A stretch of DNA of 64,000 nt from Nigerium sp. (lineage in GTDB: Bacteria > Actinomycetota > Actinomycetes > Propionibacteriales > Propionibacteriaceae). The position numbers and the translations under genes are program-made. The notes under the pieces are model-generated. The model did no database searches. It was not told the DNA's origin and worked only from the letters and a program-made list of their open reading frames with translations. This document shows positions 1 through 8,550 of the stretch, one piece after another. The stretch is from the NCBI GenBank assembly GCA_016711325.1, contig JADJTH010000008.1, positions 558,001-622,000 on the forward strand, given 5' to 3'. How positions within the stretch are numbered: the first letter of the stretch is position 1; each line of letters begins with the position of its first letter.

Positions 1-162
1 ACCGACGGCTGGACCATCGCCGAGGAGTACGCCCACCAGCTCGACGCGGTGCTCGATTCGGGTGACGTGGGCCTGGGCCCGACCACGATCGTCGACCTGA
101 GCGCCGACGAGGTCGCGATCCTCCGGGTCGGGGCGGGCGATCCCCGACCCTTCGAGGACTGA
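1..162 (+). CDS. Sua5/YrdC/YwlC family threonylcarbamoyl-AMP synthase, C-terminal end
   Basis: Partial gene; the window opens inside it, leaving 53 residues and a TGA stop. The tail reads LDAVLDSGDVGLGPTTIVDL followed by ...VAILRVGAGD, which matches the end of the YrdC domain (a Gly-rich turn, then T-[IV]-VDL and the R-x-GAGD motif). These enzymes make L-threonylcarbamoyl-AMP from threonine, bicarbonate and ATP for t6A37 modification of ANN-decoding tRNAs. The family call rests on these terminal motifs only, since the catalytic N-terminal part lies outside the window. It converges with the polyphosphate kinase gene, 10 bp away. Confidence 0.75.
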   Translation, partial: TDGWTIAEEYAHQLDAVLDSGDVGLGPTTIVDLSADEVAILRVGAGDPRPFED

Positions 163-172
163 AGCCACCCCG

Positions 173-1030
173 TCAGTTGATGTCTTCGGGATCCTCGTAC
201 TTCTCGGGAACACCGTTGGCGCGCTCGACCAGAGTCTGGGAGTAGTCGGGAACGCTGTACAGCAGGGACTTGCTGGTGCGCTGGTAGCCCGTGCCCTTGG
301 GCCGCTTGGGGAACTGGACCTCAGGGCGCTCGACGTGGTTGAAAGGAACCGAGCTGAGGAGGTGGTGGATCATGTTCAGCCGGGCGCGGCGCTTGTCTTC
401 GGCTTCGACGACGTTCCACCGCGCAGGCTGCACATCGGTGTGCACGAACATCTCGTCCTTCGCGCGGCTGTAGTCCTCCCAGCGGGTGATCGACTCGACG
501 TCGGTCGGCGACAGCTTCCAGCGGCGCATCGGGTCGGTCAGACGCGAACGGAACCGCTTCTCCTGCTCCCTGTCGGACACCGAGAACCAGTACTTGCGCA
601 GCATGATCCCCTCGTCGATGAGCATGCGTTCGAAGATCGGGCACTGGCGCAGGAACCGGATGTGCTCCTCGGGCGTGCAGTAGCCCATCACCTTCTCGAC
701 GCCGGCCCGGTTGTACCAGGACCTGTCGAAGAGACGGATCTCGCCGGCCGCCGGCAGGTGTTCGACGTACCGCTGGAAGTACCACTGGGTACGCTGCCGC
801 TCCGTCGGCGCCGGGAGGGCGACGACACCGGCGATGCGGGGGTTGAGGTACTCGGTGATGCGCTTGATCGCGCCGCCCTTGCCGGCCGCGTCGCGGCCTT
901 CGAAGACGACGACGATGCGGGCACCGGTCGCCTTGACCCATTCCTGCATCTCGACGAGTTCCATCTGGAGCCGATTGAGCTCGGCCTCGTACAGGGTCTT
1001 GTCCAGCCGCTTCGGCTTCGTTACGCTCAT
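173..1030 (-). CDS. ppk2: Polyphosphate kinase 2 family protein (PPK2)
   Basis: 285 residues, normal length for a single-domain PPK2. It transfers phosphate between polyphosphate and nucleotides in the cytoplasm. Visible motifs are the Walker A loop FEGRDAAGKGG, the downstream TQWYFQRYVEHLP segment, and FDRSWYNRAGVEKVMGYC, which carries the Walker B/lid residues of the family. The end reads KRPKGTGYQRTSKSLLYSVP, typical of PPK2. The ATG at 1030 is chosen because the conserved fold begins about 35 residues later; the frame stays open far upstream but that part looks like coding shadow. Whether it prefers GDP, ADP or AMP cannot be told from sequence alone. Confidence 0.93.
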   Translation of the reverse strand: MSVTKPKRLDKTLYEAELNRLQMELVEMQEWVKATGARIVVVFEGRDAAGKGGAIKRITEYLNPRIAGVVALPAPTERQRTQWYFQRYVEHLPAAGEIRLFDRSWYNRAGVEKVMGYCTPEEHIRFLRQCPIFERMLIDEGIMLRKYWFSVSDREQEKRFRSRLTDPMRRWKLSPTDVESITRWEDYSRAKDEMFVHTDVQPARWNVVEAEDKRRARLNMIHHLLSSVPFNHVERPEVQFPKRPKGTGYQRTSKSLLYSVPDYSQTLVERANGVPEKYEDPEDIN

Positions 1031-1113
1031 GCGCCCATCGTCGCCTGAAAAGGGGCAGTCGCGCACCTGACTTCGCCGATTCCGGACAGGCGTCCGCCCG
1101 CCCGGCATCGGAT

Positions 1114-2619
1114 TCAGCGTCCGAGGGAGTCCTCCTGAGACCAGCCGTCCCCGAGGTCGGTGATACGCACCGTGATGATGCCGTGCCGGTCGATGGTGTA
1201 ACGCTCCTCCATGAGAGGGCCGTCGTCCGTGCGGTGGACCTCGACGCCTGCGAGGTCGCGACCGTCGCGCAGCGAATGGGCGAAGGGCACCCGCACCTCG
1301 CCGAGCGGCACCACGTCGCCGGTCGGCTCGCCGGCCACGCCGAGCGCCGAATGCTCGACGAACCGGAACACGCCCACGTTGTGGGCTGCCTTGTACCTGC
1401 GGGTGACGACCACGTCGGCGTCGGGGCTGACTCGCTGGTCGCGATCGAGCAGGACGTCGAAGGACAGGCCGGCGCCCGAATCGAGTTCGCGGAAGACGCC
1501 GAAGCCGCGTGAGAGGCGGTCGGTGAGGTCGAAGCCTGAGGCGGCGTCCGCGGCGATCGCCAGGCCGATGGCGGTGGACGCCGCGGGGTGCGGCGAGCGG
1601 TGGACGCGGCGTCCGAAACGCTCGCGCAGCACGCGCGCCACCAGGGGCAGCCCGGAGGCGCCGCCGACCAGGTAGATGCCGGCCACCTCCGCCGCTTCGA
1701 GCTGGTCGGCGTCGAGGCCACCCAGGAGCGGCTCGAGCGCGGCCAGCGACGCGTCCACGAGGGGAGCGGTCGCCCGGTAGAAGTCGTCGACGGCCACGAG
1801 GACCGGCGTCGTGGCCACATCGAGCGCCATGCGTTTGGTCTGCGGGGCGAGGCTCTCTTTGGCGGCCCGGCATTGGTCGCGCAACGTCGCCAGGTCGCGA
1901 TCGGGCAGATCGCCGGCACCGCCGGCGGCGTCGAGCGCGAGGCCGACGAGGGCCTCGTCGAAATCGTCGCCGCCCAGGCGATTGATGCCGATGCTCGACA
2001 CGACCTCGTGGCTGAGGTCGTCGACGCGCACGAGGGAGGCGTCGAACGTGCCGCCGCCGAGGTCGTAGACGACGACCCTCGTGCGCTTGCGGTTGACGCT
2101 GCGCGGCTGGCGGTGGGTGAACTCGAAGCCGGCCGCCGAAGGCTCGTTGAGCATGCCGACGACCTCGAATCCCGCGCCCCGGAAGCCCTCGAGCGTGAGG
2201 AAGCGCTGCGCCGAGTGAGCGTGGGCGGGGACGGCGACGACCGCCTGCAGCACCTCGCCGTCGGCGAGGATGCGGGACACGTTGGACGAGGAACGCAGGG
2301 CCTCGGCGAGCGTGGCCAAGAAGCCGGTGACGAGGTCCAGCAGCGTGACACGGACGCCATCGATGTCGACGACCGATCCGGCCACGACGCTGCCGCTGGC
2401 CAGTTGACGCTTGAAGGACCGCACGAGCGCCGACCCCTCGTCGGCCGCCTTGAGTGCGTCGAAGCCGAAGACCAGTTCGTCGCCCACGCGGGCGACGACG
2501 GAGGGAACGTGGTCCACGGCGTCGCCTCGATGGTCGATGAAGGTCACGACCGGATAGTTGCCCCGGTCGACGAGCGCGACGATCGTGCGTGTGGTGCCAA
2601 AATCGATGCCAAGCTTCAT
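1114..2619 (-). CDS. Hsp70 family (DnaK-like) ATPase without a canonical substrate domain
   Basis: Actin-fold ATPase of the Hsp70 superfamily, about 500 residues, clearly shorter than DnaK (about 610). The N-terminal phosphate-1 motif is MKLGIDFGTTRT, phosphate-2 is VVVYDLGGGTFDAS, and the adenosine motif is YLVGGASGLPLVARVLRERFG. These align with DnaK ATPase sites. The C-terminal 130 residues form a beta-rich region, but the lidded helical tail of DnaK is missing. Related stand-alone Hsp70-like proteins are common in Actinobacteria and their clients are mostly unknown. The ATG at 2619 is preferred because the family starts right at the beta strand; a GTG at 2628 would add three residues. It is probably not the main chaperone. 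Confidence 0.88.
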   Translation of the reverse strand: MKLGIDFGTTRTIVALVDRGNYPVVTFIDHRGDAVDHVPSVVARVGDELVFGFDALKAADEGSALVRSFKRQLASGSVVAGSVVDIDGVRVTLLDLVTGFLATLAEALRSSSNVSRILADGEVLQAVVAVPAHAHSAQRFLTLEGFRGAGFEVVGMLNEPSAAGFEFTHRQPRSVNRKRTRVVVYDLGGGTFDASLVRVDDLSHEVVSSIGINRLGGDDFDEALVGLALDAAGGAGDLPDRDLATLRDQCRAAKESLAPQTKRMALDVATTPVLVAVDDFYRATAPLVDASLAALEPLLGGLDADQLEAAEVAGIYLVGGASGLPLVARVLRERFGRRVHRSPHPAASTAIGLAIAADAASGFDLTDRLSRGFGVFRELDSGAGLSFDVLLDRDQRVSPDADVVVTRRYKAAHNVGVFRFVEHSALGVAGEPTGDVVPLGEVRVPFAHSLRDGRDLAGVEVHRTDDGPLMEERYTIDRHGIITVRITDLGDGWSQEDSLGR

Positions 2620-2708
2620 GCGGGCCACGGTACCAACCGGGCGCCGACCCCCTCCGGCGCCGTCCCGAGGGCAGAGAAGGCGGCGCTACGCCGGCGAGAG
2701 GTGTGCCT

Positions 2709-3641
2709 CTATCCCTCGTCGTCGGGATCGTCGTCGGAGGGCCGGCCGTCCCGCAGGCCGGCGAGGAATTCCTCGACCTGCGCGCCGATCTCGTCGGCGC
2801 TCGGGAGGGTGGCCGACTCGGCATCGGTGAGCGAACCGTCCTGTCGGGCGTCGTCGTAGGCCTCTTCGAGCGCGGCCACATGCGCGGCGAAGTCGTCGTT
2901 GTTGGCCCGGTGCTGCTCGAGCTGGGCGTGCAGCGCGACCGAGGGCAGTTCGAACCCCTCGGTGGGAAGCGCGAGGCCGCCAGCGTCACGCACGCCCTCG
3001 ACGAGCGTGCGGGCGGCGTCCGGGTAGTCGCTGTCGGCGGTGTAGTGCGGCACCAGGGCGACGGTGCCGACGACCGGATGACCCGCCTCACCGAGCCGCA
3101 GCGCCAGCACTCCGCCGAAGGAGGCGCTCATGGTGAACGAGCCGAGCGGCGAGCGATGGTCGCCGAGCAGCGCCGGGTCGGAGGCGTAGCGGGTCAGTGG
3201 CGTGCGGCGCGTATGCGGCACGCCCGCCGGGATCGCGTGCGCCAGGATCGTCCGCACGACACCGGTTTGCTCGATGACGTGGGCGATCGACGCCGCCATC
3301 CGCTCCCACTGCAGGGACGGCTCGGGACCGGTCAGCAGCAGGAACTGCTTGCCGTCCCGGTCGGTCACCAGGTGCAGGTCGATACCCGGCTTGGCGTAGT
3401 CGGCGTAGTGGTCGCCGTCGAACACGATGAGCGGACGCCGCCCCGCGTAGTCGACGACCTGGTCGGCGTCGAAGCGGCCGACGACACGGTTCGGCAGGTA
3501 GTTCAACAGGTGCGCGTTCAGGAGGCGCTGGCCGTGGCCGGCATCGGAGAAGCTGCCGAGCGTGACGACGAGGGTGTCCACGCGGAGCCGACGCTGGTCG
3601 ACGTGGGGCTCCCACGAGAACAGGCTGACCGGGTCGAGCAT
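2709..3641 (-). CDS. PAC2 family protein (proteasome assembly chaperone-like)
   Basis: 310 residues of the PAC2 family, which is widespread in Actinobacteria and named for resemblance to a eukaryotic proteasome assembly chaperone. The bacterial role is unsettled. Recognisable segments are TLVVTLGSFSDAGH near the start, LLLTGPEPSLQWERMAA in the middle and SFGGVLALRLGEAGHPVVGT further on. The C-terminal third is rich in Asp and Glu and ends in an acidic tail. The start at 3641 is fixed by a strong GAGGAG Shine-Dalgarno sequence about 8 nt upstream. It lies between the Hsp70-like gene and the trehalose-synthase-like gene on the same strand, so these may be cotranscribed. Confidence 0.85.
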   Translation of the reverse strand: MLDPVSLFSWEPHVDQRRLRVDTLVVTLGSFSDAGHGQRLLNAHLLNYLPNRVVGRFDADQVVDYAGRRPLIVFDGDHYADYAKPGIDLHLVTDRDGKQFLLLTGPEPSLQWERMAASIAHVIEQTGVVRTILAHAIPAGVPHTRRTPLTRYASDPALLGDHRSPLGSFTMSASFGGVLALRLGEAGHPVVGTVALVPHYTADSDYPDAARTLVEGVRDAGGLALPTEGFELPSVALHAQLEQHRANNDDFAAHVAALEEAYDDARQDGSLTDAESATLPSADEIGAQVEEFLAGLRDGRPSDDDPDDEG

Positions 3642-3691
3642 GATGCACCTCCTCAACAGGTTTGCCCTCCCCAACGCGGCTAGCCAACAGC

Positions 3692-5950
3692 TTATTCCCG
3701 GCCGAACGCAACGGCCTCGACGGCGTCGGCGTCGGCCTGTCCGCGCACGACGAGCGCGCACCCGCCGAAGGCCGGCAGGCCGATCTCGAAGCCACCCCGG
3801 TCGTCCACCTGCGCGATCGGACGCCGCGTCGCGAGGTCCACGACATGCCCGACCGGGAGAACAGCGCTCTGCACGCGGGCCACCAGTGGCTCGGCACCGA
3901 AGTTGAGCACCGTCACCTGGGTGGTCTCGTCGCCGAGCAGGTTGACCAGCACGAGCAGACCGCGGTGGGACACCTCGGGCACATCGATCAGGGCGCCGGT
4001 GGCGATGCCGGCGTCCTTCCGGACGGCCAGGATGCCGGCGAGTCTGCACGCGAAGGAGTCGGGGCGTCCGAGCTGCTCGGGAAGCGATCCGTACAGTGCG
4101 ACCGCTCGGGGCATGCCCGACGACGAGTGGGTGGCGTCGGGGGCCACGCCGAGCAGGTCGTAGGCGCCGCGCTCGATCCACCGCGTGTCACCGTCCTTGA
4201 TCAGCGTCTCCACCTGGTTGCGGTGCAGCGGCAGCGCGCCGACGAGATCCCAACCCGACAGCGCGAACACACCCGGCTGAAAGGCGTTGTACATGCTGAG
4301 CAGCAGGTGGGCGTCCATGATGCGCTGTATGGCGGCGTCCGTGAGCGCGCTCGGGTCCGTGAAGCCCAGGCTCGCGGCGACGACGGACGCGGTGGTCGAG
4401 GCGATGCCGTTCTGAGTGAAGGTGGCGTTGTACGGGCCCGCGTCGCCGGTCAGCCGGTCACGCATCACCTGGCGGATCTGTTCGGCCAGGTCGCGGCCCT
4501 TCACGACGCGGCCGCCGAGCACGTACTCGTCCTCGGCGTGACGCGTGGCGAAGTGAACGAGCTCGTAGGTCAGCTCGTCGTGGTTCTGCAGGGCGTGGAT
4601 CAGCGAGGCCTGGTCGATCCCGATCCGCATGCCCTCGCGCAACGTGAGTCGTAGGAACTCGGTGTCGCCGGTGCACAGCGCCACCTGGTAGGCCGGACGC
4701 GTGACGAAGTCGTAGGACAGATCGGGGCCTGTGGCCGCCGTCGCGACGATGTCGTCGACGCTGAGGTTCAGCTCCTGGAACGTGAAGCAGCCCACCTTGC
4801 GCACCATGGAGCCGAGGAGCTGATTGGCCGCCTGCGACAGCGGATGGCCCTCCGACCATGCCGGCGCCGCGCCGGGCGACTTCTCGACGCCCAGGAAACC
4901 GTTGGCGTCCAGGCGAAGCCCGCCCGCGCCGAGCTCGAGCAGCGAGTGCAGCGCGTCGCCCATCACCAGCCGCATGCCCGCGCACGTCGGATCGAGCCAG
5001 TTGATCGACGGCTGGCCCTCCTTGAAGTAGTGCAGGTACACCCAGCGCCGCACCACGCCGCGATGGTCGCGGATCGGCGCGGTCGCCGACCAGTTGGTCT
5101 CCTTGACGCCCGGCTCGTAGAAGATGACCCGCTGCAACTCCCCGATGATGTAGCCCCGGTCGGCGAGGGCACGTTCCGCAGCGGGGGACAGGTTGACCGA
5201 GTCGGCGCCCTCGGGCACGTCGGGCAGCAGGTGCCAGGCGTCCATCGGGATGTCGATCATGTGATAGATGCCCGGGTAGTCGTGGTAGTTGAGTTCGGCC
5301 AGCCGGAAATCGGCTCCCTTTCCCGTGTGGCCCGGCACGATGTCGTCGATGACCGTGCCCCCGTACGAGGCGGCCATGGCGCACATCTCCCGGTATTCGT
5401 CCTCGGTGCCGAACAGCGGGTCGATGGCCATCGAGATCCGGTCGAAGTGACCATCGATCGACGGTGTCGCCTCCCACCCGGACAACCCGCCGGCCACCTT
5501 CACCGGGCCGGTGTGGATCGCGTCGATGCCGATCTCCGCCAATGCCCGCCACAGGTTCCCGGAGCCCAGGGCGCCGAGGAACGACTGCCCGGGCGCGGTG
5601 ATCATCGACAGCGGATACGCGGTGTACCAGACGGACGCCTGCTCGACGGCACCGCGCGGGCGGGGTGCGGCGAACGCGTTGGCCCACATCAGATGATGAC
5701 CGGCGAGCTGACGTGCCAGCACGGTGGCGTCAGCGAGCATCGACTGCTCGACCAGCCAGTCGACGTAGGCGCGGTTGCGGCCGTCCGGTGCGAAGGGTTT
5801 TCGAGCCCGCTCGTCCTGTGCCGTCCTGCCGCGACGGGCGCGGGGCCGGAGCTTGGCGGGGCGCGCGTCGAAGCGCCGCTGGTCGTCGCTGATCGCCGGG
5901 GCCGGATCCGCGGGTAGATCCGCGGTCGCGGGTTCGGGTGTGGTCCTCAC
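3692..5950 (-). CDS. GH13 maltose alpha-D-glucosyltransferase / trehalose synthase-like enzyme
   Basis: 752 residues from a GTG at 5950. GH13 catalytic motifs are present: GLRLDANGFLGVE (Asp nucleophile), CFTFQELNLS (acid/base Glu) and HALQNHDELTYE (third Asp). The N-terminal region (VWYTAYPLSMIT..., DAIHTGPVKVAGG) differs from the usual TreS opening but resembles the trehalose-synthase-like enzymes I associate with propionibacteria. Such enzymes interconvert maltose and trehalose by intramolecular transglycosylation, serving osmoprotectant and glycogen metabolism. The substrate assignment is family-based and could instead be another alpha-glucan transferase. The first 50 residues are disordered-looking and Arg/Pro rich. 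The GTG lacks a clear Shine-Dalgarno, so the exact start is uncertain. Confidence 0.78.
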   Translation of the reverse strand: MRTTPEPATADLPADPAPAISDDQRRFDARPAKLRPRARRGRTAQDERARKPFAPDGRNRAYVDWLVEQSMLADATVLARQLAGHHLMWANAFAAPRPRGAVEQASVWYTAYPLSMITAPGQSFLGALGSGNLWRALAEIGIDAIHTGPVKVAGGLSGWEATPSIDGHFDRISMAIDPLFGTEDEYREMCAMAASYGGTVIDDIVPGHTGKGADFRLAELNYHDYPGIYHMIDIPMDAWHLLPDVPEGADSVNLSPAAERALADRGYIIGELQRVIFYEPGVKETNWSATAPIRDHRGVVRRWVYLHYFKEGQPSINWLDPTCAGMRLVMGDALHSLLELGAGGLRLDANGFLGVEKSPGAAPAWSEGHPLSQAANQLLGSMVRKVGCFTFQELNLSVDDIVATAATGPDLSYDFVTRPAYQVALCTGDTEFLRLTLREGMRIGIDQASLIHALQNHDELTYELVHFATRHAEDEYVLGGRVVKGRDLAEQIRQVMRDRLTGDAGPYNATFTQNGIASTTASVVAASLGFTDPSALTDAAIQRIMDAHLLLSMYNAFQPGVFALSGWDLVGALPLHRNQVETLIKDGDTRWIERGAYDLLGVAPDATHSSSGMPRAVALYGSLPEQLGRPDSFACRLAGILAVRKDAGIATGALIDVPEVSHRGLLVLVNLLGDETTQVTVLNFGAEPLVARVQSAVLPVGHVVDLATRRPIAQVDDRGGFEIGLPAFGGCALVVRGQADADAVEAVAFGRE

Positions 5951-6076
5951 GGTCCGACCGTAGCGGGCGAACCACGCGCGCGGCAGTGGTGAGGGATCGG
6001 TTCTCAGCGCCGCTATGATCCTCGGCGTCGAGGTCACCTGCCGCGGTGACGTCGCGGCGAAGGGGAGTGGTCTGGC

Positions 6077-7567
6077 ATGCATCGGATCGGGTTCGACGGC
6101 GAGAAGTACCTGGCGATGCAGTCGGAGCAGATCGAGGCTCGGCGTCAGCAGTTCGGCGGCAAGCTCTACCTCGAGTTCGGCGGCAAACTGTTCGACGACA
6201 TGCACGCGTCGCGGGTGCTGCCCGGCTTCACCCCCGACAACAAGATCGTGATGTTGTCGTCGATGGCCGATGAGGTCGAAGTGGTCATGGTGGTGAGCGC
6301 GCGCGATCTCGCCCGCAACAAGCTTCGCGCCGACCTGGGCATTCCGTACGACGCCGACGTCCTGCGCCTGATCGACGCGTTCCGCAGCTACGGGCTGTAC
6401 GTCGGCAGCGTCGTGCTTTCGCACATGACCGACGACAACAAGCAGGCCAAGGCCTTCAAGCGCAAGCTCGAGAAGCTGGGCATGAAGGTGTTCCGGCACG
6501 TCCCGATCAAGGGGTATCCGCACGACGTGGCGCATATCGTCAGCGATGCCGGCTACGGACGCAATGAGTACGTCGAGACCACCCGCGACCTCGTCGTGGT
6601 CACCGCCCCCGGTCCGGGCAGCGGGAAGATGGCCACCTGCCTGTCACAGCTCTACCACGACCACCAACGGGGAATCCGTTGTGGCTACGCCAAATACGAG
6701 ACCTTCCCGGTGTGGAACCTGGCCCTCGACCATCCGGTGAACGTCGCCTACGAGGCCGCCACCGCCGACCTCGACGACGTCAACATGATCGACCCGTACC
6801 ATCTGTCGGCCTACGGCGAGCGTGCGGTCAACTACAACCGCGACGTCGAGATCTTCCCGGTGCTCAACCTGTTGTTCGAACGCCTGACGGGCTCGTCGCC
6901 GTACAAGTCGCCGACCGACATGGGCGTCAACATGGTGGGGTATGCCATCGCGGACGACGAGGTGTGCTGTGAGGCGTCCCGGCAAGAGGTGATCCGGCGC
7001 TACTACAAGGCGCTCGTGCACGAACGCAAGGACGCGCTGGATCCGGTCGTATCCGACCGGATCGCGCTGCTCATGGGCCAACTCGGGCTCTCGACGCACG
7101 ACCGTCCGGTCGTCGCGCCGGCCCTCGAGGCGGAGAAGCGGACGAAGGCACCGGCCGCAGCCCTGCAATTGCCGGACGGACGGATCGTGACGGGCAAGAC
7201 GTCGGCACTGCTGGGCAGTTCCTCCTCGGTGCTGCTGAACGCCCTGAAGGCACTGGCGGGGATCCCCGACAAGCTGAAGCTGCTCGCGCCCGAGACCATC
7301 GCGCCGATCCAGACGCTCAAGACCGAGCACCTGGGCTCGCAGAACCCGCGGCTACACACCGACGAGGTGCTGATCGCGCTGTCGGTGAGCGCCAACGCCA
7401 ACCCGGCCGCCAAGGCGGTGCTGGAAGAGCTGCGTCACCTGCGCGGCTGCGACGTGCACACCACCGTGATCCTGGGCCCGGTGGACGAGGGCATCTTCCG
7501 TAGCCTCGGCGTGAACGTCACCAGCGAACCGGTCTACCAGACGCGCAACCTCTACCGGAAGCGTTAG
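6077..7567 (+). CDS. DUF1846 family protein
   Basis: 496 residues, the full length of the DUF1846 family. It begins MHRIGFDGEKYLAMQSEQI, typical of the family, and has a P-loop-like stretch VVTAPGPGSGKMATCLSQLYHD at about residues 175-196. Conserved blocks follow, such as NLALDHPVNVAYEAATADL and NMIDPYHL. The family is found mainly in Firmicutes and Actinobacteria. Solved members show nucleotide-binding-like domains, but no reaction is established, so no function is assigned. The gene diverges from the trehalose-synthase-like gene 126 bp away. The ATG at 6077 opens the conserved block; an upstream GAAGGGG stretch could serve as ribosome binding site. Confidence 0.93.
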   Translation: MHRIGFDGEKYLAMQSEQIEARRQQFGGKLYLEFGGKLFDDMHASRVLPGFTPDNKIVMLSSMADEVEVVMVVSARDLARNKLRADLGIPYDADVLRLIDAFRSYGLYVGSVVLSHMTDDNKQAKAFKRKLEKLGMKVFRHVPIKGYPHDVAHIVSDAGYGRNEYVETTRDLVVVTAPGPGSGKMATCLSQLYHDHQRGIRCGYAKYETFPVWNLALDHPVNVAYEAATADLDDVNMIDPYHLSAYGERAVNYNRDVEIFPVLNLLFERLTGSSPYKSPTDMGVNMVGYAIADDEVCCEASRQEVIRRYYKALVHERKDALDPVVSDRIALLMGQLGLSTHDRPVVAPALEAEKRTKAPAAALQLPDGRIVTGKTSALLGSSSSVLLNALKALAGIPDKLKLLAPETIAPIQTLKTEHLGSQNPRLHTDEVLIALSVSANANPAAKAVLEELRHLRGCDVHTTVILGPVDEGIFRSLGVNVTSEPVYQTRNLYRKR

Positions 7568-7588
7568 CCCCCGCCGGACGCCGACCGC

Positions 7589-8482
7589 TCAGGTGAGCGC
7601 CCGCAGGCCGCAGGAGAAGCGGTGGCGCTCGCCCGGGGCGAGCGCCACCAGACCGTCGCCGGAGTTGAAGGCGTCCGGCGCGCAGCTCATCGGCTCGACC
7701 GCGAGCGCGGTGCGGCCCATGGCGTCCGCCGTGTAGACCTGTGCGTAGCCCACGTCACCGGTGATCGCCACGCCCAGCCCGGACGCCGGATCGGTCACCG
7801 TGATCGTCCAGGTTCCCTCGGGGAGCCCGGCGAAGGCGTGGTCGAGGACGGTCGCGCCGACGGGGCGCGGCGCGCGGAAGTCGAGGGCCGTGCCGTCGAT
7901 CGGTGCGGACGCCACGGGCGTCAGGTGGGCATCCGTCGCGTACACCCGGGCGGCGGGGAGGGTGAGTTCGAGTCCGTCGGCACCCTGGTCGCCGAGGTGG
8001 ACGTAGGGGTGGACCGACACCCCGTACGGTGCGGTCTCGCGGCCGACGTTGACGGTCTCGATGCCGATCGTGAGCCCGCGGTGGGGGTCGAGGCGGTAGA
8101 TCGCGGTGGCCTCCAGCGGCCATTCATAGCCCGGACGCGGTGCGACGAACGTCGTCAGCGTCACGGCGTCCGGCTGGACGTCCGCCACTTCCCACTGGGT
8201 CCAGGCCACGAGGCCGTGGAGCGCCGCGCCGTTCGGGACGTCGTTGACGGGCAGTTGGTGGACGCTGCCGTTCCAGGAGTAGCGTCCGCCGGCGACGCGG
8301 TTGGGCCACGGCAGGAGGACCTTGCCGAGGAAGGCGTCCGAGAACTCGTCGACCGGGCTGCGCAGCACGAGGTCGGCGCCGTGGTGGGTGAGCGAGCCGA
8401 GCGCGGCTCCCACGGTGAGGACGGTGGCGGTGTAGGGGCCGGCGGCGAGGGTGATCTCACGGCCGGAGAACGAGTGGGACAT
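7589..8482 (-). CDS. galM: Aldose 1-epimerase (galactose mutarotase)
   Basis: 297 residues, a normal length for a bacterial aldose 1-epimerase, which interconverts alpha and beta anomers of galactose or glucose. Visible family motifs are LPWPNRVAGGRYSWNG, the substrate-site HGLVAWTQW, the catalytic histidine in APYGVSVHPYVHL, and the catalytic glutamate in LAVEPMSCAPDAFN near the C-terminus. It sits at the far end of the minus-strand galactose cluster, downstream of the LacI regulator, so it likely feeds alpha-galactose to the galactokinase encoded on the other strand. The ATG at 8482 directly precedes the conserved fold. Confidence 0.93.
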   Translation of the reverse strand: MSHSFSGREITLAAGPYTATVLTVGAALGSLTHHGADLVLRSPVDEFSDAFLGKVLLPWPNRVAGGRYSWNGSVHQLPVNDVPNGAALHGLVAWTQWEVADVQPDAVTLTTFVAPRPGYEWPLEATAIYRLDPHRGLTIGIETVNVGRETAPYGVSVHPYVHLGDQGADGLELTLPAARVYATDAHLTPVASAPIDGTALDFRAPRPVGATVLDHAFAGLPEGTWTITVTDPASGLGVAITGDVGYAQVYTADAMGRTALAVEPMSCAPDAFNSGDGLVALAPGERHRFSCGLRALT

Positions 8483-8527
8483 CGGTGTCGGTCCTTGTCT
8501 GTAGGGGAGTGTGCCCAGGAGGCAGAT

Positions 8528-8542
8528 GGACCATGCTGGTCC
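8528..8542. promoter_or_regulatory. Inverted repeat between lacI-type regulator and galM
   Basis: A perfect 6-bp inverted repeat with 3-bp spacer, GGACCATGCTGGTCC, lies in the 68-bp gap between the regulator stop and galM. It could be an operator half-site pair or a small hairpin. No T-tract follows, so a terminator is less likely. Confidence 0.35.
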
Positions 8543-8550
8543 GCCCTTTC

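Noticed and set aside
5951..6535. N-terminal extension of the trehalose-synthase-like gene
   Set aside because: The open frame runs back antisense into the DUF1846 gene; the GTG at 5950 is the first plausible start.
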